Part shown: one piece after another, positions 42,912-51,445 of the stretch
Layout of the letters: each line of letters begins with the position of its first letter
Position numbering within the stretch: position 1 is the stretch's first letter
Source of the DNA: Novosphingobium sp. KA1
Lineage (GTDB): Bacteria > Pseudomonadota > Alphaproteobacteria > Sphingomonadales > Sphingomonadaceae
Reading direction: 5' to 3'
Assembly (NCBI RefSeq): GCF_017309955.1
Contig: NZ_CP021248.1
Location: 1,647,001-1,711,000 of the forward strand
Length of the DNA stretch: 64,000 nucleotides
Position numbers and translations under genes: made by a program
The notes under the pieces: generated by a model
Databases searched by the model: none
What the model saw: only the letters and a program-made list of their open reading frames with translations
What the model was told of the DNA's origin: nothing

Positions 42912-45155
42912 TTAGTTGGCAAAACTCTCCCAGCGGATGAACGGCAGGATCGAGGCGTGGTCATCGCTCCATGCCTTGGCGCCGGTATCCTCCAACGGTG
43001 TCCAGGGATGGCCCGGACTGCTGCGCACCAGCGCCTCCAGTACCCCGGGCTTGCGCGACAGCGCGATCCAGCGCGAGGGCGTGTAGCGATCCCGGTCGGC
43101 AGGGTTGTCCAGCCGCGACAGCGCCGCCAGCCCGCCGTCCCGGGCATTGGCGGCAACCACCGGTTCGAGGTCGATGTAACGGTTGGAGATGTGCAGCATC
43201 AGTAACCCGTGCGGGCTCAGCGCGCGGGTATAGACCGCCAGCGCCTCGCGCGTCAGCAGGTGGACGGGGATGGCGTCCGAGGAGAAAGCGTCAATCACCA
43301 GCACGTCGAACGCGGCGGGCGGCAGCTTGCCCAGTTCCAGCCGGGCATCACCGATCACGACGTTTGCCTGCGGCGTGCAGTCGCGCAGATAGGTGAACTT
43401 CCCGGAGGTCGAAAAGCGCAGGATTGCCGGATCGATCTCGAAGAACGTCCAGCGCTGCCCCGGCCGGGCCTGGCAGGCGAGCGACCCGGTGCCGAGGCCG
43501 ACCACCCCGACCCGCGCATGCGGCCCCTCGATCGCCGGTGTTGCCGCCAGCGCCAGCCAGACACCGGAACCGGGGCCGTAATACGTCAGCGCATCGCGGG
43601 CATGGGCGGGATCGAGCGACTGCTCGCCGTGCAGCGTAGTGCCGTGCGCCAGCGTGCGCATGCGCTCGCCCTGGCGGTCGTGGACGGTGTAGATGCCGAA
43701 ATAGCTGCGCGTCCGCTCACCCGACAGCGTGGCGCGGATCGTCCAGATGCCACCCTGCGCCACCATCGCCAGCACCAGCACCGCCGCGAAGGCCCCCCGC
43801 CATGCCATGACCATCACCCCGGTGCCGACGAGGAAGATCGTCAATCCCATGGCGACCAGCCCGTCCTCCGCGCGCAAGGCATACTGGTCGAGCTGCCAGC
43901 CGAGGAACGCCGCGAAAGCCAGCAGCATGGCGAGGGCGATGCGCGCGGGGCCGCGGTCGATCGCATCGCCCTCGGACCAGCGCAGCAGCGGCTCCAGCGG
44001 CATCAGCAGGGCCGCTGCCAGGACCAGCAGCGGATGCTCCCAGGCCCAGTCGAACACCAGCGGCGCCACGAGCGCGGTGAACACCCCGCCCAGCGCGCCG
44101 CCCGCCGACATCGCGAGATAGAAGCGCGTCAGTTGCGCCGGGCCGGGCCTTAGGTCGTAGAGGCGGCCATGCAGCGCGCTCGCCACGCAGAACAGCAGCA
44201 GGCACGTTCCGCCCGCGGCCCATAGCGTGCCCGATCCGTTCGACAGCATCGCATAGCTGCCCGCAAACAGCACCACCACCGGCGCGATCCGGGTCACCGC
44301 CCGGACCGGGCCGCGCCGGTCCGCAAAGGCGGTCACGAAGCTCAGCAGATAGAGCCCCAGCGGGATCACCCAGAGCAGCGGCATCGCAAAGATGTCGGTG
44401 GTGAGATGCGTGGTGGTCGAGAGCATCAGCCCGGAAGGCACGGCCGAGAGCAGCAGCCAGAGGCCCACGGTGCGCCAGCCCGACGCGGGCCCTGTCGCTT
44501 CCTCCGGCACTGGCATATGCACCGAAGGCCGCCCCCAGCGGCTCGCCCCGGCCAGCGCGACAAGGAGGACAAGCAGCGCAAAACCACCGGTCCAGACAAG
44601 GCTCTGCCAGCGCAGCGACAGCAGCGGCTCGGCCAGCAGCGGATAGGCGAGTAGCCCTGCGAAACTGCCGAGATTGGAGGCCGCATAGAGCGCCCATGGC
44701 GCCCCCGCCTGCGGATCGGCGGCGAACCAGCGCTGCATCAGCGGCGCCTGCGCGGAGACCACGAAAAACACCGGGCCGATGCTGAGGCCCAGCAGCAGCG
44801 GCACCCACAGCGCCTCGGGCAGGCCCGGCAGCGGCGGCAAGGCGACCAGGCCGACCGGCAGGGTCAGCCCCGCCAGCACCAGCAGCCCAAGATGGACCAG
44901 CACCTGCCGGCGCAGCGACAGCCGCCCCAGCGCGTGGGCATAACCATAGCCCGCCAGCAGCAGCGCCTGATAGACCAGCATGGCGCTGTTCCAGACGTTG
45001 GGCGCCCCGCCGAGGCGCGGCAGCGCCATGCGCGCGACCATCGGCTGGACAAGGAACAGCAGGAAGCTGCCGATCAGGATCGTCGCGACGTAGAGCCCCC
45101 GCGCCGCACCTTTGCCTGCCTTCACGGATTCAGAAATGCGCAAGATACCCGCCAT
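42912..45155 (-). CDS. Polytopic membrane protein fused to a spermidine-synthase-like methyltransferase fold
   Basis: A 747-residue protein from ATG 45155; a GTG at 45125 is an alternative start just after the SDR stop. About the first 480 residues are hydrophobic, with 11 to 14 membrane segments (start TILIGSFLLFLVQPMVARM). The cytosolic C-terminal domain, about 520-747, has the Rossmann pattern GVVGLGTGSLACQA, WTFFEIDPAI, VVIGDARLEL and DVLVIDAFSSDAIPVHLLT of spermidine synthases. Such fusions are common in proteobacteria, and polyamine synthesis is unproven for most of them. It is the second gene after an SDR, with 26 bases overlap (or four bases apart with the later start). Confidence 0.88.
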   Translation of the reverse strand: MAGILRISESVKAGKGAARGLYVATILIGSFLLFLVQPMVARMALPRLGGAPNVWNSAMLVYQALLLAGYGYAHALGRLSLRRQVLVHLGLLVLAGLTLPVGLVALPPLPGLPEALWVPLLLGLSIGPVFFVVSAQAPLMQRWFAADPQAGAPWALYAASNLGSFAGLLAYPLLAEPLLSLRWQSLVWTGGFALLVLLVALAGASRWGRPSVHMPVPEEATGPASGWRTVGLWLLLSAVPSGLMLSTTTHLTTDIFAMPLLWVIPLGLYLLSFVTAFADRRGPVRAVTRIAPVVVLFAGSYAMLSNGSGTLWAAGGTCLLLFCVASALHGRLYDLRPGPAQLTRFYLAMSAGGALGGVFTALVAPLVFDWAWEHPLLVLAAALLMPLEPLLRWSEGDAIDRGPARIALAMLLAFAAFLGWQLDQYALRAEDGLVAMGLTIFLVGTGVMVMAWRGAFAAVLVLAMVAQGGIWTIRATLSGERTRSYFGIYTVHDRQGERMRTLAHGTTLHGEQSLDPAHARDALTYYGPGSGVWLALAATPAIEGPHARVGVVGLGTGSLACQARPGQRWTFFEIDPAILRFSTSGKFTYLRDCTPQANVVIGDARLELGKLPPAAFDVLVIDAFSSDAIPVHLLTREALAVYTRALSPHGLLMLHISNRYIDLEPVVAANARDGGLAALSRLDNPADRDRYTPSRWIALSRKPGVLEALVRSSPGHPWTPLEDTGAKAWSDDHASILPFIRWESFAN

Positions 45156-45876
45156 CGACGCCCAGGACCTGTCCGGTGACGTAAGACGCCTCCGGCGAGG
45201 CCAGGAACAGCACCGGGCCGACGATCTCCTCGGGCCGCCCCCAGCGCCCGAGCGAGGTGCGCCGGGCAAGGTGCTCGGCAATCGCCGGGTCGGCCACCAT
45301 CGCGGCATTGGCCTCGGTCGCGAAATAGCCGGGCGCCACCGCATTCACGGTGATCCGGCGGGGACCGAGTTCGGCGGCCAGCGCCCGGGTCAGTGCGTCG
45401 AGCCCGCCCTTGGCCATCGTGTAGGCGGCATCGCCCGAACGCGCGATCTGCCCGGCGATCGAGGTCACGTTGACGATGCGCCCGCCCTCGCCCATCGCCG
45501 GAGCCAGCGCCCGGGAAAGTTCGAAGGCGGCGACGAGATTGACCTCCAGCATCTGCCGGACCGCGGTCCGATCCAGTTCGGCGAGCGGCCTGCGGTCGCG
45601 GTGTCCGGCGTTGTTGACGAGTATCCGGATCGGCCCGTGCTCGACCTGGGCGGCGGCGATCGCGCGGTCCATCGCGGCTTCCTCGGCCAGGTCGAAAAGC
45701 ACCGGGAAGGCACTGCCGCCTGCGGCACGGATCGCCGCGATCACCGGCGCTGCCCGCTGCAGACTGCGGCCGTGGACCAGCACCGTCGCGCCCTCCGCCG
45801 CCAGCCCCGCGGCGATTTCCCGCCCGAATCCGGCGCTCGCCCCGGTGACCAGCGCGGTCTGTCCGTCAAACCTCAC
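45130..45876 (-). CDS. Short-chain dehydrogenase/reductase, gluconate 5-dehydrogenase-like
   Basis: A 248-residue classical SDR. The GTG start at 45876 has GGAG eight bases upstream and gives the expected VRFDGQTALVTGASAGFG start with the nucleotide-binding TGxxxGxG. Further motifs are NNAG, the catalytic serine in NVTSIAGQ, and Tyr/Lys in YTMAKGG. APGYFATE and GRWGRPEEIVG near the end resemble gluconate 5-dehydrogenases (Gno/IdnO), but SDR substrates are hard to assign. It is a soluble enzyme. Its stop overlaps or nearly abuts the spermidine-synthase-like fusion gene, so the two share a transcript. Confidence 0.88.
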   Translation of the reverse strand: MRFDGQTALVTGASAGFGREIAAGLAAEGATVLVHGRSLQRAAPVIAAIRAAGGSAFPVLFDLAEEAAMDRAIAAAQVEHGPIRILVNNAGHRDRRPLAELDRTAVRQMLEVNLVAAFELSRALAPAMGEGGRIVNVTSIAGQIARSGDAAYTMAKGGLDALTRALAAELGPRRITVNAVAPGYFATEANAAMVADPAIAEHLARRTSLGRWGRPEEIVGPVLFLASPEASYVTGQVLGVDGGYLAHF

Positions 45877-46085
45877 GGCACGGCTCCGGGGAGGGCCGAG
45901 GAACCGAGAGGCTGAAAACGCGGGAGGAATCTGTTCATGCCTCCCGATACCTGCGGCAGCGCCGGAGGGCCAGCACCTTGGCGCCGCCCGAGAGTGACCG
46001 AGGCGCCACACAAACAGGGCACAAGGTACCGTTCGCACCACAGGACGTTGACTTGGCGCCGCTCCCGCCTAAGAAGCAGGCCTTG

Positions 46086-46110
46086 TTGCGATTGACTCGC
46101 AGTTGCATAA
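46086..46110 (+). promoter_or_regulatory. Putative Fur-type operator upstream of TonB siderophore receptor
   Basis: TTGCGATTGACTCGCA is followed by GTTGCATAA, similar in sequence and position to the site before the receptor at 34752. The two resemble each other more than chance alignment of spacer DNA would suggest, but the Fur assignment is inference. Confidence 0.45.
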
Positions 46111-46123
46111 ACAGGAGGAAACG

Positions 46124-48256
46124 GTGATCGACACCAAGGGGCGCCACAACAGCACATTCATCCGCAACGGCGCATCGCGCTGCGCGCTGGCCGTCATGGC
46201 ATGCAGCGCCCTGCTGCCAATCACGGCGCATGCCGATGACGCCGACGCTGCCGGCAAGAAGTCCGACCGCGACATCGTCGTCACCGGTTCGGTGCCGCAG
46301 GACTATGTCGTCGACTCGCAGGGCAGCACCACCCGCCTCGACCTTTCGCTGCGGGAAACCCCGCAGGCGGTATCCGTCATCACCCGCGCCCAGATCGAGG
46401 ACTTCGGCCTCAACACCGTCGACACCCTGCTGCGCCGCGCCACCGGCGTGAACGTCGACAGCGCCGAGACAGACCGCACCTATTACAACGCGCGCGGCTT
46501 CGACATCGTCAACTTCCAGTTCGACGGCATCGGCCAGCCGCTCAGCTACGGCCTCCAGAACGGCCAGATCGACACCTCGATCTTCGAGCGTGTCGATGTC
46601 GTGCGCGGCGCGACCGGCCTGCTGTCGCAGACCGGCAACCCGTCCGCGGCGATCAACTTCGTGCGCAAGCGACCGACCAAGGACCTCGGCGGCTACGCCA
46701 GCCTCAGCTATGGCTCCTACAACGAGGTGCGCGGCGATGTCGACGTCAACACCCCGCTTACCGAGGACGGGGCGATCCGCACGCGCTTTGTCGCCTCCTA
46801 TCAGGACGGCGATTCCTACCTCGATTCCTACCACACCTCGCGCCTGACGCTCTACGGCGTCGCCGCCGCCGACCTCGGCCCGGACACCGTCGCCACGGCC
46901 GGCTACTCGTGGCAGGAAAGCGATCCGCGCGGCGTTACCTGGGGAGCGCTGCCCTTCGTCTATGCCGACGGCTCGGCGGCGAGTTACAAGCGCTCGGCCA
47001 GCACCGGCCAACCGTGGACACGCTGGTATTCGCTCGACCGCAACCTGTTCGGCGACATCACGCACGATTTCGGCGGCGGCTGGACCGGCAAGGTTTCGGT
47101 CCTGCGCCGCGCCCGCAATCAGGATTCCAAGCTGTTCTACGTCTATGGGGCGCAGGACACCACCAGCGGCGAAGGCCTCTATTCCTGGCCGGGCGCCTAT
47201 CTCGACAGGCTTCGCGAAACCACCATCGACGCCAACGTGACCGGCAAGCTCGCCATCGCCGGCCGCGAGCATGACGTCGTGCTGGGCGTCAATTACGGCG
47301 AATCGCGCCTTGTCGAACAGGAAGCCAGCGATGCCGACGCCATCGGCGTCTCGCTGCCCGGCAATGCGGCGTTCGACGGCTCGTTCCCCTACCCGGACTT
47401 CGGTGACTACAGCGTCGCGGCCGACTACACGACCAAGATCACCAGCGCCTACGGATTGCTCCGCCTGTCGCTGGCCGATCCGCTCAAGGTCATGCTGGGC
47501 GCCAACGTGACCAACGCCAGGCGCACGGGAACGAGCTACGATACGCCCTATGCCTTCGACAAGACCAGGTTCCTGCCGTTCGCGGGCCTGACCTTCGACC
47601 TGGCCGGCAACATCACCGCCTATGCGAGCTATGCCACGATCTTCAGCCCGCAAGTCTATCTGACGGCCGATCGCTCGAACATCGCTCCGCTGGAAGGCGA
47701 GACGTACGAGGCCGGCATCAAGGGCGAATGGAATGACGGCAAGCTCACCGCGGCCATCGCCGTCTTCAAGACCAGCGAAGACAATGTCGCCGAATCGATC
47801 GGTTTCGACACCGATCTCGGGCAGACCCTCTACAAGGGCGTGAACGCAAAATCGCACGGCGTCGAGGTCGATCTGGCCGGTGAAGTCCTGCCCGGCTTCC
47901 AGGTTTCGGGCGGCTATGCCTGGACCGACATCGAGGACGATGACGGCAACAACGCCCGCGCCTTCATCCCCCGCCACACCCTGCGCATGAGCGCGACCTA
48001 CACGCCGCAGTTCCTCCCCGCCCTGCGCATGGGCGCCTCGGCCCGTTACCAGAGCAAGATCCACAACGACTACATCGAGCAGGACGGTTATGCGATCGTC
48101 GACCTGATGGCCCGCTATCAGGTAACGAACAACGTCTCGCTGGCGGTCAACCTCGATAACCTGACCAATGTGAAATACTGGACCAGCCTGCAGTGGGATC
48201 AGGCCTACTACGGCGCCCCGCGCACCGTGCGCGGCACGCTGGGCGTGAGCTTCTAG
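46124..48256 (+). CDS. TonB-dependent siderophore receptor
   Basis: A 710-residue receptor. GTG 46124 is chosen because a full AGGAGG lies five bases upstream. Signal peptide ends near ITAHAD. The TonB box region is DIVVTGSVP, and the plug has DLSLRETPQAVSVITRAQIEDFGLNTVDTLL (RETPQ signature) and YNARGFDIVNFQFDGI. The barrel contains YATIFSPQVYLTADRSNIAPLEGETYEAGIKGEW and ends TVRGTLGVSF. FhuE/ferric-coprogen type; ligand unknown. It is transcribed divergently from the SDR gene. A perfect 17-bp hairpin follows. Confidence 0.93.
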   Translation: MIDTKGRHNSTFIRNGASRCALAVMACSALLPITAHADDADAAGKKSDRDIVVTGSVPQDYVVDSQGSTTRLDLSLRETPQAVSVITRAQIEDFGLNTVDTLLRRATGVNVDSAETDRTYYNARGFDIVNFQFDGIGQPLSYGLQNGQIDTSIFERVDVVRGATGLLSQTGNPSAAINFVRKRPTKDLGGYASLSYGSYNEVRGDVDVNTPLTEDGAIRTRFVASYQDGDSYLDSYHTSRLTLYGVAAADLGPDTVATAGYSWQESDPRGVTWGALPFVYADGSAASYKRSASTGQPWTRWYSLDRNLFGDITHDFGGGWTGKVSVLRRARNQDSKLFYVYGAQDTTSGEGLYSWPGAYLDRLRETTIDANVTGKLAIAGREHDVVLGVNYGESRLVEQEASDADAIGVSLPGNAAFDGSFPYPDFGDYSVAADYTTKITSAYGLLRLSLADPLKVMLGANVTNARRTGTSYDTPYAFDKTRFLPFAGLTFDLAGNITAYASYATIFSPQVYLTADRSNIAPLEGETYEAGIKGEWNDGKLTAAIAVFKTSEDNVAESIGFDTDLGQTLYKGVNAKSHGVEVDLAGEVLPGFQVSGGYAWTDIEDDDGNNARAFIPRHTLRMSATYTPQFLPALRMGASARYQSKIHNDYIEQDGYAIVDLMARYQVTNNVSLAVNLDNLTNVKYWTSLQWDQAYYGAPRTVRGTLGVSF

Positions 48257-48277
48257 ACCGCCAAACCGCACGCATCA

Positions 48278-48315
48278 CATGCTCCAGTCGGGCCGAATGG
48301 CCCGACTGGAGCATG
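48278..48315. terminator. Long perfect hairpin after TonB receptor
   Basis: CATGCTCCAGTCGGGCC pairs without mismatch with GGCCCGACTGGAGCATG across GAAT. There is no U-run, but it lies 22 bases after the stop. Confidence 0.7.
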
Positions 48316-48660
48316 CCGCAAGGTCTGCTCGCCGATTTTGCAACGCAGGCCCGCCCTTGCGCACACGGCGGAAGCCGAAGAACCGGCAACGGCAAACGCG
48401 ACCCCGCCCACCACACTCTTCCACGCGGCAGACAGCTTCGACGCGTTCAGCCTGAGCGCAAGGCGAGGACAGAACGCACGAGCATTATGCCATCGCGCAT
48501 TGGCTAGCTTGGGCCGGTTGCGGAATGTCGCGTCATCGCTGGGAAACAGCGGATAGCTGCCTATCCGCTGTGCCAAGCGAATTACGCTGGAACGCTCCCA
48601 AATTTGTCGTTCAGTAAACACCGACATTGCGAACGAACTGGGCACTGATAAGAAGCATTT
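48316..48660. other. 345-bp region without a supported gene
   Basis: No frame with a good start or family resemblance was found. Base composition becomes more AT-rich towards the hypothetical gene at 48661, and the promoter for that gene must lie here. This marks the left edge of the accessory-looking stretch. Confidence 0.4.
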
Positions 48661-49317
48661 ATGCAACAGAAAATTTGGCGGCGGACCAAGAGTGGAATGA
48701 TTGCGACAGGCATAGTTCTCGCCATCCTGATTTTTGCCATCATTTCACTTGTCGTCGTGCAGCGGCACTACATCGCACAGTTCAACAGAACATATGAACG
48801 GCCCCTGCTGGTCGATCCTGACAATCCCGTCCTCGCAAGCGCCCACCGATTGCTCAGTGAGTTACCCCCATCGTCAAGCGATAACAGCCTTCGATTTGCA
48901 GTGATGCCTTCGTTCGGCAAGCGATGGTTTGCTGTTTCCCTCGTCGAGACGCGGGGAAAAGGAATTGGACAGACAGTGATAGTGCGGCCTGACGGAAGCC
49001 TCATTTCGCGTCAGTCGTTTGAAATGCCACTGTTGGATTTGAAGCAGTTTTTTGAGGTATGGGATGAGATTAGCGACAGTTATTCGGGGGAAGGTCGTAG
49101 TTTGATGGATGGCACCGCCCTGGCATTTGAACGCAAACGTAAGCGGCAGTTCACATCTGGAGTTGGGAACTCACCATGTCACTACGACGTGCTAGGAGAC
49201 TGGGCAGCGCAAAGGCTGTCGCCTTGGGTGTCGGAACTTTCGGATTTACGTGACCCGATTTTGCCGCAATTGCTAAAATCAAAGAACTGCAATCGTTCGA
49301 TGTTTAGTCTGAGATAA
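48661..49317 (+). CDS. Hypothetical membrane-anchored protein
   Basis: A 218-residue protein I do not recognise. A single hydrophobic helix at about 12-34 (MIATGIVLAILIFAIISLVVV) follows a basic start (QQKIWRRTK), so it is a type II membrane protein with the rest outside the cytosol. The C-terminal part has KRKRQF and several scattered cysteines (CHYDV, KNCNRS). Codon use is less GC-biased than in neighbouring genes, suggesting recent acquisition. The ribosome site is poor (AAGAAGC upstream). No function is proposed. Confidence 0.6.
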   Translation: MQQKIWRRTKSGMIATGIVLAILIFAIISLVVVQRHYIAQFNRTYERPLLVDPDNPVLASAHRLLSELPPSSSDNSLRFAVMPSFGKRWFAVSLVETRGKGIGQTVIVRPDGSLISRQSFEMPLLDLKQFFEVWDEISDSYSGEGRSLMDGTALAFERKRKRQFTSGVGNSPCHYDVLGDWAAQRLSPWVSELSDLRDPILPQLLKSKNCNRSMFSLR

Positions 49318-49337
49318 CTGCCGCCCCGCGCCTTTTC

Positions 49338-49362
49338 GGCCCTTGAGCGGCCTACTTGGGCG
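49338..49362 (+). repeat. Diverged short repeat, copy 1
   Basis: GGCCCTTGAGCGGCCTACTT followed by GGGCGC matches about 20 of 26 positions with the GGCCxTCGAACGACC...TAGGGCGC core of the copies at 49651 and 50196. It lies just after the first hypothetical gene. Confidence 0.4.
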
Positions 49363-49439
49363 CTAGCAGGCTGCTCTCACGCGCCCATTGCGGACGCGGC
49401 GCTGTTCGATCTAAGGTCTAGCTGAAGAGGCTTCTCAAT

Positions 49440-49625
49440 ATGGCAAACATCTCGAAGACCACGCGTTTGATCTTGGTCACTGCCTTTGCTGCGCTTTTGA
49501 TGGCCTTGGCTATGCATCGCCTCGATGGGCCATTCACGGGCGATTGGAGCACGGTAGTTTTGAGCGCCGCTCTCTTTGGGGTGGCGTTCATGTGGGATGG
49601 TATCGCGAGCTATTGGAAGAGATAG
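49440..49625 (+). CDS. Small hypothetical membrane protein
   Basis: A 61-residue protein with two hydrophobic stretches (about 10-24, LILVTAFAALLMALA, and 37-52, TVVLSAALFGVAFMWD), probably a two-helix membrane hairpin. GAAGAGG precedes the ATG by about nine bases, supporting translation. It has no family I recognise and is followed by a copy of the diverged repeat. It may be species-restricted. Confidence 0.5.
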   Translation: MANISKTTRLILVTAFAALLMALAMHRLDGPFTGDWSTVVLSAALFGVAFMWDGIASYWKR

Positions 49626-49650
49626 GGCCGTCCGCTTTCCACTCCTCGGC

Positions 49651-49741
49651 ACCGCTGACGGGCCAAGTCGGCGAAGGGAACCGGTCGGTCCGCTCCCAGG
49701 CGCGCCAGATTGGCCCTCGAACGACCAACTAGGGCGCAATG
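49651..49741 (+). repeat. Diverged intergenic repeat, copy 2
   Basis: About 90 bases beginning CCGCTGACGGG and ending ACTAGGGCGCAA align with 50196-50285; the last 30 bases (TTGGCCxTCGAACGACC...) are nearly identical. Both copies follow a small hypothetical gene. Confidence 0.55.
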
Positions 49742-49822
49742 CGGTCTGACGGCACACGCCCCGTTGCAGCCGCAACATTGCCGCCGCTCCTCCATCGTCT
49801 ATAAACATTGATGGGGGTGACG

Positions 49823-50140
49823 ATGAGAGTGCTGCTGCTAAGTATAGTGCTGACCGGATGCTCCACGCCGGACATCTATCCGTCACGTGACCATGCCTAC
49901 TGGGATCAGCCCACCACAGGATGGTATTGGGTCGCCGAGGGCGTTGAAGCTGCTGCCGTTATTAAGGCAGCGGCGGGTTGTGGCGCGCAGGTGGACGGCA
50001 GCACCGCCAATCATGGGCTGGTGCCGCCCGGCTTCTCTACGGGCGTTTTTCGTTTCGTTGGTGAGAACAGCGCGTCGGCTCGCGAGTGCACTCTGGAACG
50101 CCTACAGGCTGTCACTCAGCTAACTACGTACCTGCGATGA
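49823..50140 (+). CDS. Small putative lipoprotein
   Basis: A 105-residue protein starting at ATG 49823 with GGGGGTGA just upstream. MRVLLLSIVLTGCSTPD is a lipoprotein signal with the lipobox LTGC, so the mature protein begins at Cys13 and is membrane-attached. The rest (YPSRDHAYWDQPTTGWYWV, then a mixed alpha/beta pattern) is unknown to me. A copy of the diverged repeat follows it. Its position between hypotheticals suggests an accessory gene. Confidence 0.6.
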   Translation: MRVLLLSIVLTGCSTPDIYPSRDHAYWDQPTTGWYWVAEGVEAAAVIKAAAGCGAQVDGSTANHGLVPPGFSTGVFRFVGENSASARECTLERLQAVTQLTTYLR

Positions 50141-50195
50141 GCGCGGGCACTACCTTGTTCGCGGTGCGCCAAACGTCGGCCTACCACCCATCCCA

Positions 50196-50285
50196 GCTGC
50201 TGACGAACCCGCCCGGCAGGGGAAACCGGACCGACCGCTGCTCGGCGCGTCAATTTGGCCTTCGAACGACCGACTAGGGCGCAAA
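50196..50285 (+). repeat. Diverged intergenic repeat, copy 3
   Basis: It aligns with copy 2 over about 90 bases (GCTGACGAACCC ... TTCGAACGACCGACTAGGGCG). Like copy 2 it follows a small gene and precedes the next unit, here the convergent ohrR. Confidence 0.55.
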
Positions 50286-50319
50286 GTCCCGTTAAATCGA
50301 CAGCCTTAGCCAAAGAGCC

Positions 50320-50793
50320 TCAGCGCGCGCCCGCCTGCAAGTTGCCGCGCAGTACCTTTAGCTGGTCGTTGAGCGCGATCAGTTCCTCCACCGCCATGCC
50401 GGTCGCTTCCAGCACTTCACCGGGCACGCAGCGCGCCTCGCGCAGCACTTCGCGGCCTTGCGCCGTCAGCGCAAGGCGCACCACCCGTTCGTCGGCGGTG
50501 TCGCGGCGGCGGGTCAGGAGATCGCTTGCCTCAAGCCGCTTGAGCAGCGGGGTCAGCGTGTTGGATTCGAGGAACAGCGCCTCGCCCAGTTCCTTCACCG
50601 TCTGGTCTTCCCGCCGCGAGAGCGCGATCAGCGTGATGTACTGGAGGTAGGTCAGCCCCAGCCGATCGAGCAGCGGCTTGTAGAGCCGATTGAACGCCAG
50701 CCCGGTGGAATAGACCGAAAAGCACAGGAACTGTGCCAGCGGGCCTTCGGGATTGGCGATCAGGTCGTCGAGGTTCGGAGCTGCCTGGGTCAT
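50320..50793 (-). CDS. ohrR: MarR-family organic hydroperoxide sensor-repressor OhrR
   Basis: A 157-residue regulator starting at ATG 50793. The reactive cysteine is Cys24 in FLCFSVYSTG, the position oxidised by organic hydroperoxides in OhrR. The winged helix is at about 55-115 (LGLTYLQYITLIALSRREDQTVKELGEALFLESNTLTPLLKRLEASDLL). It represses the divergent ohr gene, and probably itself, by binding the palindromes between them; oxidation of the cysteine releases it. No second C-terminal cysteine is evident, so it belongs to the one-Cys class. Confidence 0.94.
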   Translation of the reverse strand: MTQAAPNLDDLIANPEGPLAQFLCFSVYSTGLAFNRLYKPLLDRLGLTYLQYITLIALSRREDQTVKELGEALFLESNTLTPLLKRLEASDLLTRRRDTADERVVRLALTAQGREVLREARCVPGEVLEATGMAVEELIALNDQLKVLRGNLQAGAR

Positions 50794-50803
50794 GCTCCAC
50801 ATA

Positions 50804-50821
50804 TAAATCGCGCACGATTTA
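50804..50821. promoter_or_regulatory. OhrR operator 1
   Basis: TAAATCG and CGATTTA form a perfect palindrome around CGCA, the AT-flanked form bound by OhrR. It lies just upstream of the ohrR start codon, suited to autoregulation. Confidence 0.8.
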
Positions 50822-50857
50822 ATCGCAATCCTTGACACGAATCGCTGTGACGAGCAT

Positions 50858-50877
50858 TTAGATCGCACACGATCTAA
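50858..50877. promoter_or_regulatory. OhrR operator 2 at the ohr promoter
   Basis: TTAGATCG and CGATCTAA form a perfect palindrome around CACA. TTGACA at 50832-50837 with a 17-base spacer places the -10 (CATTTA) next to this site and the start point inside it, so a bound repressor would block ohr transcription. Confidence 0.85.
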
Positions 50878-50903
50878 TCGCTAACGACCAAAAGGAGCCT
50901 ACC

Positions 50904-51332
50904 ATGTCGATCAATCCGCTCTACAAGACCAGCGCCACCGCCACCGGGGGTCGCGACGGCCAGGCCCGCACCGATGACGGCCGCTTTGCCGTCACCCTCG
51001 GCACCCCCAGGGAACTGGGCGGCAACGACCAGGGCAACAACCCCGAACAGCTTTTCGCCTCGGGCTATGCGGCCTGCTTCCTCGGTGCGATGAAGTTCGC
51101 GGCCAGCCAGGACAAGGACCTGCCCCGCGTGCCTGCCGACGCCAGCGTCAATGCCACCGTCGGCATCGGCCCGCGTTCGGACAAGGGTTTTGGCCTTGCC
51201 GTAGCCCTGGTGGTTTCGCTGCCGGGCGTCGATCGCGCCGCCGCCGAAGCGCTGGTCGCGGAAGCCGACACCATCTGTCCCTACAGCCACGCCGTGCGCG
51301 GCAACATCGAGGTCACGCTGTCCGTCGCCTGA
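50904..51332 (+). CDS. ohr: Organic hydroperoxide reductase Ohr (OsmC family)
   Basis: A 142-residue thiol peroxidase that reduces fatty acid and other organic hydroperoxides. The two redox cysteines are Cys58 in SGYAACFLGAM and Cys125 in ADTICPYSHA, and the Ohr-specific arginine lies in the N-terminal beta sheet. AAAAGGAG precedes the ATG. It functions with lipoylated proteins as the electron source. Regulation by the divergent OhrR via two palindromes is evident. Confidence 0.96.
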   Translation: MSINPLYKTSATATGGRDGQARTDDGRFAVTLGTPRELGGNDQGNNPEQLFASGYAACFLGAMKFAASQDKDLPRVPADASVNATVGIGPRSDKGFGLAVALVVSLPGVDRAAAEALVAEADTICPYSHAVRGNIEVTLSVA

Positions 51333-51352
51333 CCTGCGGTTGCGACACCCTG

Positions 51353-51445
51353 CGTGTCAACCGGCGCGCAAAACTGCCCCCCCTATCGGCGCCCAATATT
51401 GACCCCACCTCTGGGTAGTGCGGCGGTTATCCCGGTAGTCGATAG
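51353..51445. mobile_element. Relic of an IS21-like element end
   Basis: The stretch starts TGTCAACCGGCGCGCAAAAC, continues TGCCCCCCCTATCGGCGC and CCAATATTGACCCC, which resembles the left end of IS21-family elements (TGTCA tip and repeated xTGACCCC motifs ahead of istA). No istA or istB frame follows; downstream is only a 57-codon open stretch (from about 51484) that I do not recognise. It separates ohr from the giant helicase gene. Confidence 0.4.
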
